From assembly GCA_905250115.1 (NCBI GenBank), contig CAJNOI010000018.1:62001-126000 (forward strand): 64,000 nucleotides of DNA, given 5' to 3'. The notes below the pieces were generated by a model. That model was not told the origin of the DNA. It ran no database searches and was given only the letters and a program-made list of their open reading frames with translations. The stretch is from Adineta steineri. Its lineage: Eukaryota; Rotifera; Eurotatoria; Adinetida; Adinetidae. Shown piece by piece: positions 36,424 to 48,182 of this stretch (the stretch's first letter is position 1; each line of letters begins with the position of its first letter). The position numbers were made by a program, and so were the translations under genes.

Positions 36424-38632
36424 ATGGCCAGCACGACACTATCACCACTCATCATCGTTGTATCCGGTGGTGGACCGGTTGGACTCACTTTTTCGCTTAA
36501 TATTGCCGGGATGATGGGTGAACATGTCAAAATTATTATTTATGAGGGCCGATGGTTTGTTGATGAACATGATATTACTCGTTGGCAAGGTGAAGAGCAG
36601 GGCAACATTCGTCGTGATCAAGTTGTTACTTTACAAGACCATGTTATTGAACAAATGCCTACTTTTATTCAAGAAGGTCTGTTCCAAAATATAAACGAAC
36701 GTGTATGGCCAACATCAAGAAATATTCCAATAAGAGAAGTTGAAGATCGACTTCTTGATCTAATTCAACCGTTTGTTCAAAATGGTCAAGTGGAATTAAT
36801 TCCTGAACAGTTAAATGAACAATCTAGACATTTGATCGAAGGTAAATAGACGTTGTTTTTTCTTGTTATTTTAAAGATATATTCAATTAGAATTTTGTGT
36901 AGGTGATTTTGATGTATTAGTGGGTGCCGATGGATCGAATTCGTTTGTTCGTCGTTACTATAATATTCAAATGATCAGCGAAGGCATCGAATATGCGTGT
37001 GGTGTAGCATATAATATACCTGAGGATGTGCCACAAGTAGATGAACCTCTTCATCAAGCACTTAATTGTATATTAACGATCTCACAAACACGTTATTTAG
37101 TAAACTCGTCAGCGAGCCGTCGAGGTTATCTCAATATTCGTTTAATTCAAAATGAATATGAAGAGTTACGTGAATGTCTGCAACCATTTCAAAATCGTAA
37201 TGCATCTTTAAATTTATTAGATTATGACAAATGTCCATGTTCACCTGTATGGTCAATTGTTCGACAAGGATTGGACTTTTTTAAAATATCTGCAAAGTAT
37301 GTTATTCGTGTTGTACCAATCGAGATTAATGTTCGACATGCATCAATTGTCGTTCGAGAACTTCGTTTTGAAATTAACAAAACACAATCAACAACATCGA
37401 CAACAGACAATGTGAGTGGCAGTCAGAAGAAACAATTTAAGACAATGTTAGCATGTCTTGCTGGTGATGCGGCAATGAATGTACATTTCTGGCCCGGTCG
37501 AGGTATGAACAGTGGAATGAAAGCAGCTATGGCACTTGCTCGAAATATCCTTCGTACGTGTACATCTACAATATCACCTTATTCAATCGAAGTTCGTACT
37601 CCACTTCGATTCCTCGATTTTCTCGATTATGAAGGTTTTATGGCTCGTCTTAGAGCACGTGAGCAACAAGGCCGTTCATTACGTATTCTTATGGATCCGA
37701 TCGATGCAAGTGTTGGAGAAGCTTATACCTATCCTCATTTACAACCATGTTATAAAACATATACAAAGAACCTGTATGAAAAGTTGAAAGAAACAAGATT
37801 ACGTCTGGATCACCGATCCGATTGGCCTCATCAAACAAGATCAGTAACCGATGAAGAATTACAATCTGCATATAAACGAATTAATCCTAATGCTGTCGCT
37901 CAACTTTCATTAGCTAATCCATGGCCAACACGAGAAATGAGTGGTACTGAAGTTCTTGTCGAACATACTTTTCCATTCAATCAGAAACAATTTTTACCTA
38001 TACCAACAATAGGAGATGTTACTTCAGATCGTCGAGGAGGTTTACTTGAACCAACGATAGAAAAAGTCACTTTAGATCGTCAACGAAGCATTATCATTCA
38101 ACATCACTTTCTCATTTTATGGATCACTGGTGACAAGATGAATAAAAATACAAAGAAAATTATTGATTCAATTCAGACTTCTCCTAAATTCACCGATTCA
38201 TCAACAACAGCAACAGTGACAACAAATCAGCCGCAGAATTCATCTATGGGAAGTTTTCACGAACTATATGTAGTTCGTACTGTTAGAGAAGCTCAAAAGT
38301 GGATAGCGAAGAATCGTCAACGTTTAGAAACGCATGACACTCTCTTCAAAGTGATTACTGCATGGTCGCTTAACAAAGAAAAAACGGCAGTAGATGTAAT
38401 TCAAGCAGTTCGTGCTGATACATCACGTGTTCCCGTATTAATTTTTACGAATACACCTGAACAAACACAACCAGCACTTCAATTTCCAAATGTTAATGCT
38501 ACTTATGAAGTATACGATTTGTATGAGTTTGTCGGTATTAATCAAGAGACACAGTGGAATTCAGGCTGTCCTGTATCACCTGTTGGGAACTCACTATATA
38601 CTTCAGGTATGTGGTTGATTGGAATAGTATGA
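36424..38632 (+). CDS. FAD-dependent monooxygenase-like protein with extra C-terminal domain
   Basis: Two exons (36424-36841, 36903-38632) give 715 residues with exact frame. The N-terminus holds the FAD-binding GGGPVGLT (residues about 15-22); after the intron comes VGADGSNSFVRR (the DG motif), and near residue 310 the second FAD contact LAGDAA..HFWPGRGMNSG. This is the group A flavin hydroxylase layout. From about residue 560 there is a second domain: FHELYVVRTVREAQKWI, VITAWSLNKEK and VPVLIFTN, an alternating alpha/beta pattern like a receiver or TIR-type fold (tentative). Substrate unknown. The bacterial-like motif set and the fusion suggest horizontal origin, with an intron gained later; this is inference. 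Hairpin block 10 begins 39 bp after the stop. Confidence 0.8.
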
Positions 38633-39146
38633 GAACGCTGAAAGGTAGAACTAGTAGCGTAGCTAAGATTTCGGGTGTGGGTGAGGAAGAGATTCACCCT
38701 CATCCACACTCATACCCTTTTTGTTTTTGTTTTTAGAATTCGAAGGAAAATCATCAATTCATTTTATTTTCTTTCAACAAAAAGTAATTTTCGTAGAAAA
38801 AAGTTGTTTTTGACATTTGAGAATTGAAATTGAACTTTGAAAATCTTTCAAACTTTCACAAAAGATTTTCGAAAACAATATTCATTTCTCATTTTGATTT
38901 TAAACCTAAAACGTTTTTTCGTTTCAAAATCAAAACGAAACCTTTAATTGTTACAAAGAAAAAAATATTTCTCAACCAAAATGTTTCTTTCTTTGAGAAA
39001 TTTTTGAATTTAAAAAGCGGAAACCTCTAGTTTTCTTTTAATTTTAATTTCTCAAATCCGATTTTTTTCCTTTTCTTTTTCGTCAAAAATCAATATTTCC
39101 ACAAATTCATTTCAATAACATTCTCCTTTTTTTCACATTTTTAGAG
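38633..39146. other. Spacer between FAD gene and NHL gene
   Basis: Holds hairpin block 10 and then AT-rich, A/T-skewed sequence. The 5' exons expected for the NHL protein were not found here. Confidence 0.55.
38671..38718. repeat. Telomere-like hairpin block 10
   Basis: TCGGGTGTGGGTGAGGAAG on the left; CACCCTCATCCACACTCAT on the right. Confidence 0.7.
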
Positions 39147-40058
39147 CAAAACAAAACAAAATCTAACACATTCAGACAAAATGGAATTATTTGTGCAGGT
39201 GGAAATGGATATGGAAATCAATTAAATCAAGTCTCTTATCCTCAAGGAATCTTTATAGATCATCACAACAATATTTTCATTGCTGATTATTCGAATCATC
39301 GTATTGTTGAGTGGAAATGTCATTCGAACAAAGGACAAATCATTGCTGGAGGAAATGGTCAAGGAAACAGAATTGATCAGTTGTCTCATCCAACAGATGT
39401 TCTTGTTGATAAACAAAATAATTCTTTGATCATTTCTGATCGAGAAAATAGACGAGTAATCCGATGTTTTCGTGAAAATGAAGCAGAACCACAAATTCTC
39501 ATTTCTGATATCGATTGTTTTGGTCTGTCAATGGATAAAAATGGATCTATTTATGTTTCTGATTCGAAGAATAATGAAGTGAGACGAAGGAAGGAAGGAG
39601 ACGAAAGAGGAACAATTGTTATAGGTGGAAATGGACAAGGAGATCATCGCAATCAACTCAATAACCCTAGTTTCATCTTTGTTGGTAAAGATGATTCTCT
39701 TTATGTATCAGATACTTTTAATCATCGCGTGATGAAATGGAGAAAAAATGCAAAGGAAGGAATTGTTGTTGCTGGTGGAAATGGTAAAGGAAATAGTCTC
39801 CAACAATTGTCTCTTCCACAAGGAATGATGGTTGATCATTTGGGTCAAATCTATGTAACAGATTATGACAACCATCGAGTGATGCGTTGGTGTGAAGGAG
39901 ATGTAGAAGGTGAAATTGTTGTTGGTGGAAATGGAAGAGGAGAAGAATTAAATCAATTGAATTATCCCAGTGGTTTATCATTTGATGATGAAGAGAATCT
40001 TTATGTTGCTGATAGCGACAATCATCGAATACTAAAATATGAAAAATGTCCTGATTAA
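39147..40058 (+). CDS. NHL-repeat protein, 5' end missing
   Basis: An open frame of about 300 residues that starts behind a splice acceptor (TTTTTAGAG) and ends in ...HRILKYEKCPD. It has five to six NHL repeats of about 45-50 residues, each with a GGNGQGN-type turn, a PxGIxVD-type strand and a (Y/F)V(A/S)DxxNHR strand. NHL repeats form a beta-propeller. Such proteins are abundant in bdelloids as I recall, usually with an N-terminal exon carrying a signal or membrane segment. No such exon was found in the 510 bp between this frame and the FAD gene, so the gene may be a headless fragment, or its first exon may be far away. Confidence 0.75.
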   Translation, partial: QNKTKSNTFRQNGIICAGGNGYGNQLNQVSYPQGIFIDHHNNIFIADYSNHRIVEWKCHSNKGQIIAGGNGQGNRIDQLSHPTDVLVDKQNNSLIISDRENRRVIRCFRENEAEPQILISDIDCFGLSMDKNGSIYVSDSKNNEVRRRKEGDERGTIVIGGNGQGDHRNQLNNPSFIFVGKDDSLYVSDTFNHRVMKWRKNAKEGIVVAGGNGKGNSLQQLSLPQGMMVDHLGQIYVTDYDNHRVMRWCEGDVEGEIVVGGNGRGEELNQLNYPSGLSFDDEENLYVADSDNHRILKYEKCPD

Positions 40059-42542
40059 AAGGTTTTGTTTTTGATCAAATGAACTTTGAGAAAACAAAGC
40101 AAACGAACTTTGAAATAATAATCAAAAAAAACTTTTGATGAGAAAATAAAAATAATTTGACTTTGTGAAAAGTCTTTGAACAATTTCAAAGAAAAGATTG
40201 ATTTTTGAATACTTTTATTTAAACTTCAATAAAATCCTTTTTCAAATTTTTATTTTCTTCTTTTTTTCTGCAATTAAATAAATTTGTTCATCAAAATATT
40301 TTTCACTCAAAATCGATTTGACATTTTCATCTTCATGTCGTCATCGATTGATGTTTCTTTCTTTGTTCTTTGTTTTGATTCATTTGTATCATTTTTATGA
40401 CAGAATTTTCAACAAAACAAAACGACCACAAAAGAATTTTGTAAAATAAAATAAAATTTCAATCGAAATAAATTCATTCCAATTATTGGACTCCAAGAAG
40501 AAAAAGAAATAATTCGAACAAATCTGTTCTTTAAAAATTGATCAGTTTGATAAAATAAATCTCTTCTGTTTGAGTTTGAAGATCTAAAGAGAAAATCTTC
40601 ATTTATTCTCAAACATTTGTTAGTAACGAAAGCGATTTTTCGTCATATTTTTCATGTGAAATGTGAAAAGATCAAACATTTTATTCAACATTTATGACAA
40701 ATTTGTTTTTCTCCTCTAATCAATTCTTTTTTCCTCATTGACCAACAACAAAAATCAAATAATTCGATAACATTTTTTCTTTTTTAAGAGAAACAAAATG
40801 AAGAAAAGAAGATAATTTGATTATTGAAAATGTTGATTTCAATTATTTTATTGATTTGAAATAAAATAAATAAATTATTTTTATTCAAAAGACAAAAAAA
40901 TGATATACGAAACAATTATTTGATGATGTTTTGAAAATGTGTTTGATGATTTCTCTGTCAATTATCAGCCGATGCACAGATAAATATTTTAAATAATTCT
41001 TTATCGTTCGTTTATCTAAGAAGATCATCGATTGTTTTTCTAAGATTTATTTGAAAATGATGAAAATTTTGAAACGTTGAAAGAACTGTTCGTATCTATA
41101 AGTGTGAAAAATGATTAAATGAAGAGAAAATCTTTCCATTTCTTTTATTTTTCACATTGTGAAATACAAAATGATTTCAATTCGAAGATAAACAAAATGT
41201 TATTGAAAATTTGGAAATGTTAAACTATTGATAATAAAATGAAAAATAAGTTTGATAAACTGAAGACGTGATCGATTGTTGATGTTGTTAATAAGATAGT
41301 TTATAGAAAATCATGCGATGTTATTCGTCTCATATATAAAGAGATGTGTATCAAAATATTCGTGGAATAAAATCGATAGAGATGAAACTCTCTTCTTTTG
41401 TCTTTTAATGATTAGTTGTAATTGAAATGAGATTATTTCTCTTTTTATTTAAATGTAAAGAAAATAGATGAAAAGATATTTCTGTGTAAATAATATTTTC
41501 TTTTTTCTTTCTGATACTTTAAATATATTTTATAATTATTTGTATTTATGTTTTGTATATTTATGCTAAGAATCAAATTTTAGACTCGATGCAATTGAAA
41601 TTTCATTTACGAAGAACATCTTAATTCTCTCATATTTAAATTTCTTAATCCGAATGATGTTTTTCTATTTAATAATTGAATTATAATAAAATAAAAGATC
41701 AATTTCATGAAGGAAAACATTGATTTGTGCGTGGATATGAGAGGATCTTCTCACCCATATTCTCAAGATGGAAATACCAATGAAGAATAAAAAATGCAAA
41801 TAATACTAATAGAAACGATTCAAATTCCTTTTGGAAATAAACAATATATTGTTTCATTGACAGACTTTGGCTTAATGTTAACATTGATGTATAGAATATT
41901 AGAATTATATGAATCGAAAACTAAAGACATAAAAATACACATCATGTCTATATAACTGAATCTTTCTACATCCATATATATTGTAAAAGTGATGGAAGCA
42001 CATGATCATGATGATTGATCGAAATATTTTTCTTCATAATTTTAATAAACACCTTATTGTTTCTCTCTTCTCAGACATGTGTAGAAATATTTAATTTACT
42101 AAATTCATCTCATAAAATTTGTTTTTAGATAAAATTATAAGAACAATATTTCACTAAATTATTGTGGCATAATTAATTAGTTGTCGAGTAGATCGAAATT
42201 ATTGATAAGGATTTTCTAAAACTAAGTTTAATAATTGTATTTATAATAAAACATTTCTTCTACGTGAGAATTCTTAGGATTTGTCTCAACAGTATCAAAA
42301 AGAAAAAAATGTTTTATTCTTCTCTTATTGAATCTTATGAAAGAATATCGAAACTTGAAGAAGGATGAAAATAAAAATAAAAATGAAATTTATTAATAAT
42401 TGTTAATTAACTATATTTAATAAACATCGACGAATTATCTTCGTTTTTTTAAATTAAAAATGAATAATCTATTAATATAAACAATTTTTACTGTCATTTT
42501 TCTTTTCAATTATCTATTTATAAATATTTATTGATGTATGTC

Positions 42543-42597
42543 TTGAAGGTGTGGGTGTGGACACGATGAATATTGATATTAACCACACCTAGTCCAG
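42543..42597. repeat. Telomere-like hairpin block 11
   Basis: CTTGAAGGTGTGGGTGTGG on the left; AACCACACCTAGTCCAGAG on the right. Confidence 0.65.
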
Positions 42598-42704
42598 AGG
42601 CGAATGTATGTAAGGAATACCGGCGAACACCAGAATTCCACCCAGTATTTCATCCAGAACCTCCATTTTTTGTTTGATGATCCCCCTTTAAAATGGCATC
42701 ATCT

Positions 42705-42727
42705 GATGCAGAATCTGATTCTGCATC
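42705..42727. repeat. Perfect 23-bp palindrome
   Basis: GATGCAGAATC, one T, then GATTCTGCATC: two perfect 11-bp arms. It lies about 110 bp from hairpin block 11. Confidence 0.8.
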
Positions 42728-44601
42728 TATGACAACCACTTTTAGACTCATCACAAGTCAAGAAGCGAATGTCAGGAGGAAACACTCGAATCTGCTGATA
42801 ACTTTTAGTACTTATGTACGAAATAAAAATAGGTAATATGAAATAATACACACGGACAAATAAAGAAAGAGGAGAAGTTTTTGCAAACAGACATATACCA
42901 TGATTAATAGTGACGACTATCGTAAATATTTATAGAACTATAATCTTTATTTTTTTAACATAATGGAGAAAGAGAAAAAAAGTTATAGATGAAGAGACAT
43001 GCAAAAAGTGGCGCTTATATTGATTCAACAAAAACATAAAAAATCTGACTGCTATTCAACAATAAAACAATAAAACTAGAACTCGTCATCCGTTCGTATG
43101 TTTTCTTTCCTTTTTTCGATTTTCTCATTGATTAGTTGTCTTTTTTGGTAACTATATTTATTCATATCTTCAAAAGTTATTTATTATTTTATAATTCATT
43201 TTCCGTATATTTATAACTTTTGTGATGATGAGTGTCATGTGTTCTGCACATGATATATTCTCTTCTCTCGTGTTTGTTTCTTTCCATTCGACGCCTCTCA
43301 CTTGTACTTTTGCTCTCCTTCCATATTTTGTTGTTGTGAGTCTGAGAGGGTGTGTTGGAATATATGTATGCATGATAGAAGGCGTTGGTAGTAGTAGATA
43401 TATATTGCTCTGTTCTGTGTGTCTGCCGTGTGTGATATGCCTCATTCTTTTTATGTGGATTAGTGTTCGGTTATGGAAAAAACTAATATCTCACAATAAG
43501 AGTAACAACAACAAAAACAACGCACAAGCAACTAAAGTAGTAAAATGGCTTCGTTTTTTTTTATATTTATATATATATCTAACATACGTATGTCTACTAT
43601 GTATTTTATATCGAAGATAAATCACTCGAAACATCAACATCAGTGCCAATTATAGTAATGCTGAATATGATTCGTCTATCGCACTCTTATCATAGTCTAA
43701 TTTCCTTGATTCTGTCTGACTTTTTCCCTCATTATATGCATAAATACGTATGCTATCGAGAAAAGAACTTTTTTTCTTTTTCTTTTTCTCTGTTCTATGC
43801 TGACGGTTCGCGTTAAGTATATTGCAAATCTATTGAGTTTTATCTTTGTGTTAGCTTTCTTACTACTGAGATATTTCTCTGACAAAACTGAGCGAGATAA
43901 CTAATTTTTTTTATCATTTTGTTTCATTGTTGTTGTTTTATTTCTTTTTCTATGATATAAGTATGAGACGAAACGACAATAATAACAAAAAGCTAGATGT
44001 ATATTGGAAAAAAAGATTATATTAAAGTATTTATGTTTCCATCTTTTATTCTACGCTGCAAATACGTTTCGAAATAGTCAGTTTTCTTTTATTAATTTTT
44101 GATTGACATGTAAAATACACAGCCGAAGTCGTAGGACTGATTTATTTAATACGAAGAAAATTACTTAGAGTAGAAAGCCCGCAGAACCTTTGAAAAATTT
44201 GTAGAATAGGAATTGTAAAGAGTTGAATATATATATATATATATAATGCTGAGTGTCTATTCCAGGTCGGAGGTTAGAAAAAGATCAATGTAGTACACAT
44301 AGAATTTCTGACATATTTGTAAAATACGCGGTGACCCATGACTTATCAAACAATTGGAACATACGAGTGATTTTCTGATGAATACTGTTGTTTTCAGCCT
44401 ACAAAAATGAACGATCATCCAAGCTGATCCATAGATTTTTCTAGTGATTAGGTCAACTCCACTAATACTCATATATTCAAAATACTAGGCCTTTATATAC
44501 TAGTTTGAACAGGATAATGAAGACTCGATTAGCTTTTGGGTCTGAATTGGGTTCGGTCTAGGGATGTAAATAGCTCGAAAAGCTCAGACTCAGTCAGGAC
44601 T

Positions 44602-44690
44602 CGGTGTGAAGATGGGTGTGAATGTGGATGAGAGCGTGGCTGAAAGTGTGAGTAAGAGTGAAAAGGACAGTACCCACGTCCACTATCAAG
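44602..44690. repeat. Telomere-like hairpin block 12 (degenerate)
   Basis: A long G/A/T-only arm (GATGGGTGTGAATGTGGATG and more) followed by a short C-rich arm (TACCCACGTCCACTATCAAG). More decayed than the others. Confidence 0.55.
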
Positions 44691-45147
44691 ATAGTCCACG
44701 CACTGCGTGAACTATTCAAAGAGAATCATCTTAACCTTGTGATCTGAGAACAGTAAACATAGAAGTACTAAACTCTTATATCAATTTCAAATCTGTTTTT
44801 AAAGAATATGAAATAATACTTTACTCGAGAAAAGCCATCCTAGTGAAGCTCTAACAGTGGGTCATACTGGTGCATCTATTTTAAATAACTGGTTCGAGTA
44901 TTCAACAGATTAGTTACTGAATATCAATTATCTTTTTTATTCAGAGCGTAATCATATATTTAATTATGAAACAGCAAAAACTAAGAGATTAGAACGCAGA
45001 TATATACTACCAAGATATGGATGCTGAAGCACCATAAAATAAAATTCATCGGTGTCGGTGAGGTTGAAAAGAGAAGTCCTAATTTGATTCTCGATGCCAT
45101 CAACTATCACTAATATTCGAGTTTTGTTTTTTTCAGAGATACCGACA

Positions 45148-47177
45148 ATGTCGATCAGTGATTATGAACAATGCTTGAGCGCATGCATTACACAAAACCA
45201 ATACATCATGAAGAAACTGCAGGAATTTATAGTTGAAATGGAACATCATCATACTGTATGTAATTCTGTCAAAACAGGGGGAACAGCGGCTGGTTTATTT
45301 GGAACAGTATTGATGGTTGGCTCTCTAATAGCAGCCCCAGTCACTGGTGGAGCATCTCTCTTAATAACCGGCAGTGCGGCTGCTTGCTCACTTGGTGGTG
45401 CTGCAACAAACATCATCACTGGTGCAGTCGATCGAAGTAAAACTAAGCAAGCTATCGTTGAAATTCAGTCATTAATGGATAGTCGTAATGAATTGATATC
45501 GAAATTGAGAGAACAATCGAATCAATTCAATACTATGATCACACATTTAGTTAGGAGTGGTGTTGATGAACACATCGCATCACATGTTGCTTTGACTGGT
45601 ATGAAACAATTTCGAAGTAGATGAGTTCTAATTCTTATTCATCTTTTCGTCTTTAGCATTAGCAAATGGTCATTACAATTCAAGGATAAGCACTGAAAAC
45701 AAGTCTGTTAACGAAGCATTCGTTGCCATGGGTCGGTTTATTCAAACCGAATTCGAAATGATCAAAGCAGTCGAATCGACTTCTAAAGCTGTCGCTATTG
45801 TTTCAAAAACAGCTCCCGCTGTCAATCAGATGATATTGAAAAGTGCTCCTCTGCTAACGGAAGAGTAAGTTTTTGGGTGCATCTGTATTGTACAGTCTCT
45901 AGGTATAATAGAAGGTGGAAATGTGTGAAGGATAGGGAAAAGATCGATTTATGAGCGCTGAAAGCAGGTTATTAAATGGTTTTTATTTTCATAGAGCGGT
46001 AAAACTAGGTCTTACTGGCAGTTCAGCGGTGGCCTCGAGTGGTCAAATGTTGAAAACGGGCGGCGAAGTTTTGAAAGCGGGTGGTCAAACAACAGGTGCC
46101 TTAGTGAAAACGTTGGCTACGGCTGCAGTCGTTACATCTGTGGTCGTCAGTGTGGTGGATGTCGCCTTTTTAATCCGAGATTGGGAATCTGATCATCCGA
46201 CTGTCAAAGTAACCCGAGATACTTGGCTACAACTGCAAGCTGAAACAAATAATTTCAAAGATTTACTATCGACGATTGAATCATTACGAGAACGCGTTTA
46301 TCTTGCCAGTATTGACGACATTTCAATTATTGGTACGATCGACCACGGAAATATGGCGATGATTGCTTTATTGAATCAAAACATTGCACAGTGTATCCAA
46401 ATCTGTAAAGACATGGATATCGATTGGCCGTTTGCTCGCGAGATGACCTCCAAACAGATAGTCGCGCTTCTGCAAGAACATCAAGCAGCACGTGGATTCA
46501 ATCAAGAGGAATTAGACACGATTGTACAACAACGTGGAAAAAAGGCCCGTCAATCAGTCGTTTCTTTGACTTCCAGAATCGTTGAACAAGTTCAGGAAGA
46601 AGCGAAGTCCGCTCAAAAAGAAAAAAAGCCATCGAAGAGAAACCAGCGTGGTGAACATGTGATCAATAACAACGTTCTTTCCGTACAAAGAGACATTATC
46701 GACATGTTTCTTCGTCAAAGACTTCGGATGACGTTTGCCGAGCTACGCAGAATTCCACCGGATAGTTCTATTTATCGTGCTTATCATCATTCTTATGATA
46801 CAGAGGTAAAAAACAACATTCAAAACGTTATGATTGCAAGAATTTTAGATAATATCTTCTATTTCGATGCCAATGCTCTTTTATATGGCATATTGATTTA
46901 TGTTCTTAGAGCATCAGCTCGAGATCACATGAGCTACTTTTATGACAATTCGGGTGCACAAGGTTCTCCTTCAACATCGAGGCTTCGTATAACTCGTTTT
47001 CTGATGAATCAAATGCAAATATACGTCGATCAGTTTGCTTTGCAATACTGGTTAAGATTTAATGGTGGTAGTCTGTCGACCTATGAGAGATCAAAGGTAT
47101 CAGTCTATCGGATGTTCTCAAACTTGGATGATGAAATTCGAGTTTGGGTGCAAGAATTGAAACGTTTTGGCTATTGA
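45148..47177 (+). CDS. Apolipoprotein L-like membrane protein
   Basis: Three exons (45148-45598, 45657-45864, 45995-47177) give 613 residues with exact frame. Residues about 40-90 form a Gly/Ala-rich hydrophobic hairpin (TGGTAAGLFGTVLMVGSLIA, then TGGASLLITGSAAA), the hallmark of the APOL pore-like region. A coiled segment follows, then a second hydrophobic stretch near 265-285 (LVKTLATAAVVTSVVVSVVD). The C-terminal half is basic and helical with no known motif. APOL proteins insert in membranes and affect ion flow and vesicle traffic. I chose the ATG at 45148 because a strong acceptor (TTTTTTTCAG) lies 11 bp upstream; an in-frame ATG at 45094 would lie before it. Hairpin blocks 12 and 13 flank the gene. 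The family call is tentative. Confidence 0.72.
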
Positions 47178-47533
47178 TACCAATAAATCAAAAACAAAAA
47201 CTCGATCTTTTTTCGCGTTTGCCTGAAACATTGAAGGTGGGTGTGTAGGTATTGGTGTAGTAAGAGTGTGGATGTGAGTGAAGAGAATAACGACACTCAG
47301 ACGCTCACTCCTACGCTACCACATCTACATCTACACCCACCCACACCCACACCTACCCAAAATAAAGAATAAATCTAATATCATAGGATTAAAAAACTAT
47401 GTTTTAATTAATTTCATAAAAATTATATTGTTAAGAAATGAAGAATGATCAAATAAGATAATAGATAGTATTATTTTTTACTGGATAGTAGAGTTGTTTG
47501 AAGAATATAATCAAATAATGCTATATTATTATA
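47178..47533. other. Spacer with hairpin block 13
   Basis: 3' flank of the APOL-like gene. Apart from the hairpin block it is AT-rich with no coding signal. Confidence 0.5.
47231..47360. repeat. Telomere-like hairpin block 13 (long)
   Basis: About 130 bp. The left arm starts TTGAAGGTGGGTGTGTAGG and contains no C for about 50 bp apart from isolated positions; the right arm is C-rich and ends CCCACCCACACCCACACC. It starts 54 bp after the APOL-like stop. Confidence 0.8.
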
Positions 47534-47792
47534 CTAAGGAAAATATCGTTCAAAATATCGACATAAATCTCCTACTGTGGCTTGATGATGCATTAAATAT
47601 TCATAAACTTTAGTGAATGAGTTAAATAAATTTTTATTTTCAAAAGCAGCATAAACTAGTAGACGTCTAGCTTCGGATGCAGCCGTTAATTGAATAATTG
47701 CTAAAAATAAATAATTTCAAAATAATTTTTATTTAATATTTAGAGTAAAATTGTACCTTTCAGTTCTTTATCATCATTAAATACACCACAAC

Positions 47793-47850
47793 CTCAGTGT
47801 GGGTATGGATGTGGGTGTCATTTGAACCATATTTACCCCTACACCGTCAA
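47793..47850. repeat. Telomere-like hairpin block 14
   Basis: CTCAGTGTGGGTATGGATG on the left; CCCCTACACCGTCAAG on the right. Confidence 0.7.
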
Positions 47851-47860
47851 GATCTGATAT

Positions 47861-47906
47861 AGCAGAATTCTGCTTAGTACTTCTACAAAAGCAATAGAAT
47901 TCTATT
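47861..47906. repeat. Two adjacent 14-bp perfect palindromes
   Basis: AGCAGAATTCTGCT (47861-47874) and AATAGAATTCTATT (47893-47906), both centred on GAATTC, lying between hairpin blocks 14 and 15. Confidence 0.75.
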
Positions 47907-47910
47907 TCGA

Positions 47911-47970
47911 ATTGAGGGTGGGGTGTACGTGTGAATATATATACTCTTAGTACACACCCACACCCTCAAA
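47911..47970. repeat. Telomere-like hairpin block 15
   Basis: The clearest copy: TTGAGGGTGGGGTGTAC on the left and GTACACACCCACACCCTCAA on the right, nearly perfect complements around an AT-rich centre. Confidence 0.85.
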
Positions 47971-48182
47971 ACTCAGCTTGCCCATATGAAGCTGCACAGT
48001 TTATCAAAAAAGGTCAGCGTGGTGTTTTGTGTGAGAGATACAATTTGTTTGTTAGGTCGATCACGTGGAAATCCTTGAATAAAGAGTTTCTCTTCATAAT
48101 GTTGTTGCATCTTGTTCTTGATTTGTTTGTGTAGTAAAAAACATTCCAGCATGTCTTGTTCGTCAAGTCGAATGGTTTTCAT

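Larger units (their letters stand above)
40059..45147. other. 5 kb stretch without recognised genes
   Basis: AT-rich, with hairpin blocks 11 and 12 and a perfect palindrome at 42705-42727. The part near 42600-42800 is less AT-rich than its surroundings. Open frames here (43170-43620, 43697-43885, 44257-44472) look random. The last few hundred bases should hold the promoter of the APOL-like gene. Confidence 0.55.
47534..48182 (-). pseudogene. Fragmented, unidentified protein gene split by two hairpin blocks
   Basis: Minus-strand coding-like pieces. Upstream piece 47975-48182: LDEQDMLECFLLHKQIKNKM, then EEKLFIQGFPRDRPNKQIVS and DKLCSFIWAS. Downstream pieces 47757-47792 (GCGVFNDDKELK) and 47534-47700 (AIIQLTAASEARRLLVYAAF, then GDLCRYFERYFP and a stop) are joined in frame by a normal 56-bp intron. 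Between the two parts lie hairpin blocks 14 and 15 and two small palindromes. The upstream frame runs out at block 15, so the gene is probably broken. I do not recognise the family. It could still be a working gene if the insert is spliced out. Confidence 0.5.

Noticed and set aside
43170-43885. Several overlapping frames on both strands
   Set aside because: No conserved feature; mutually overlapping and low-complexity.
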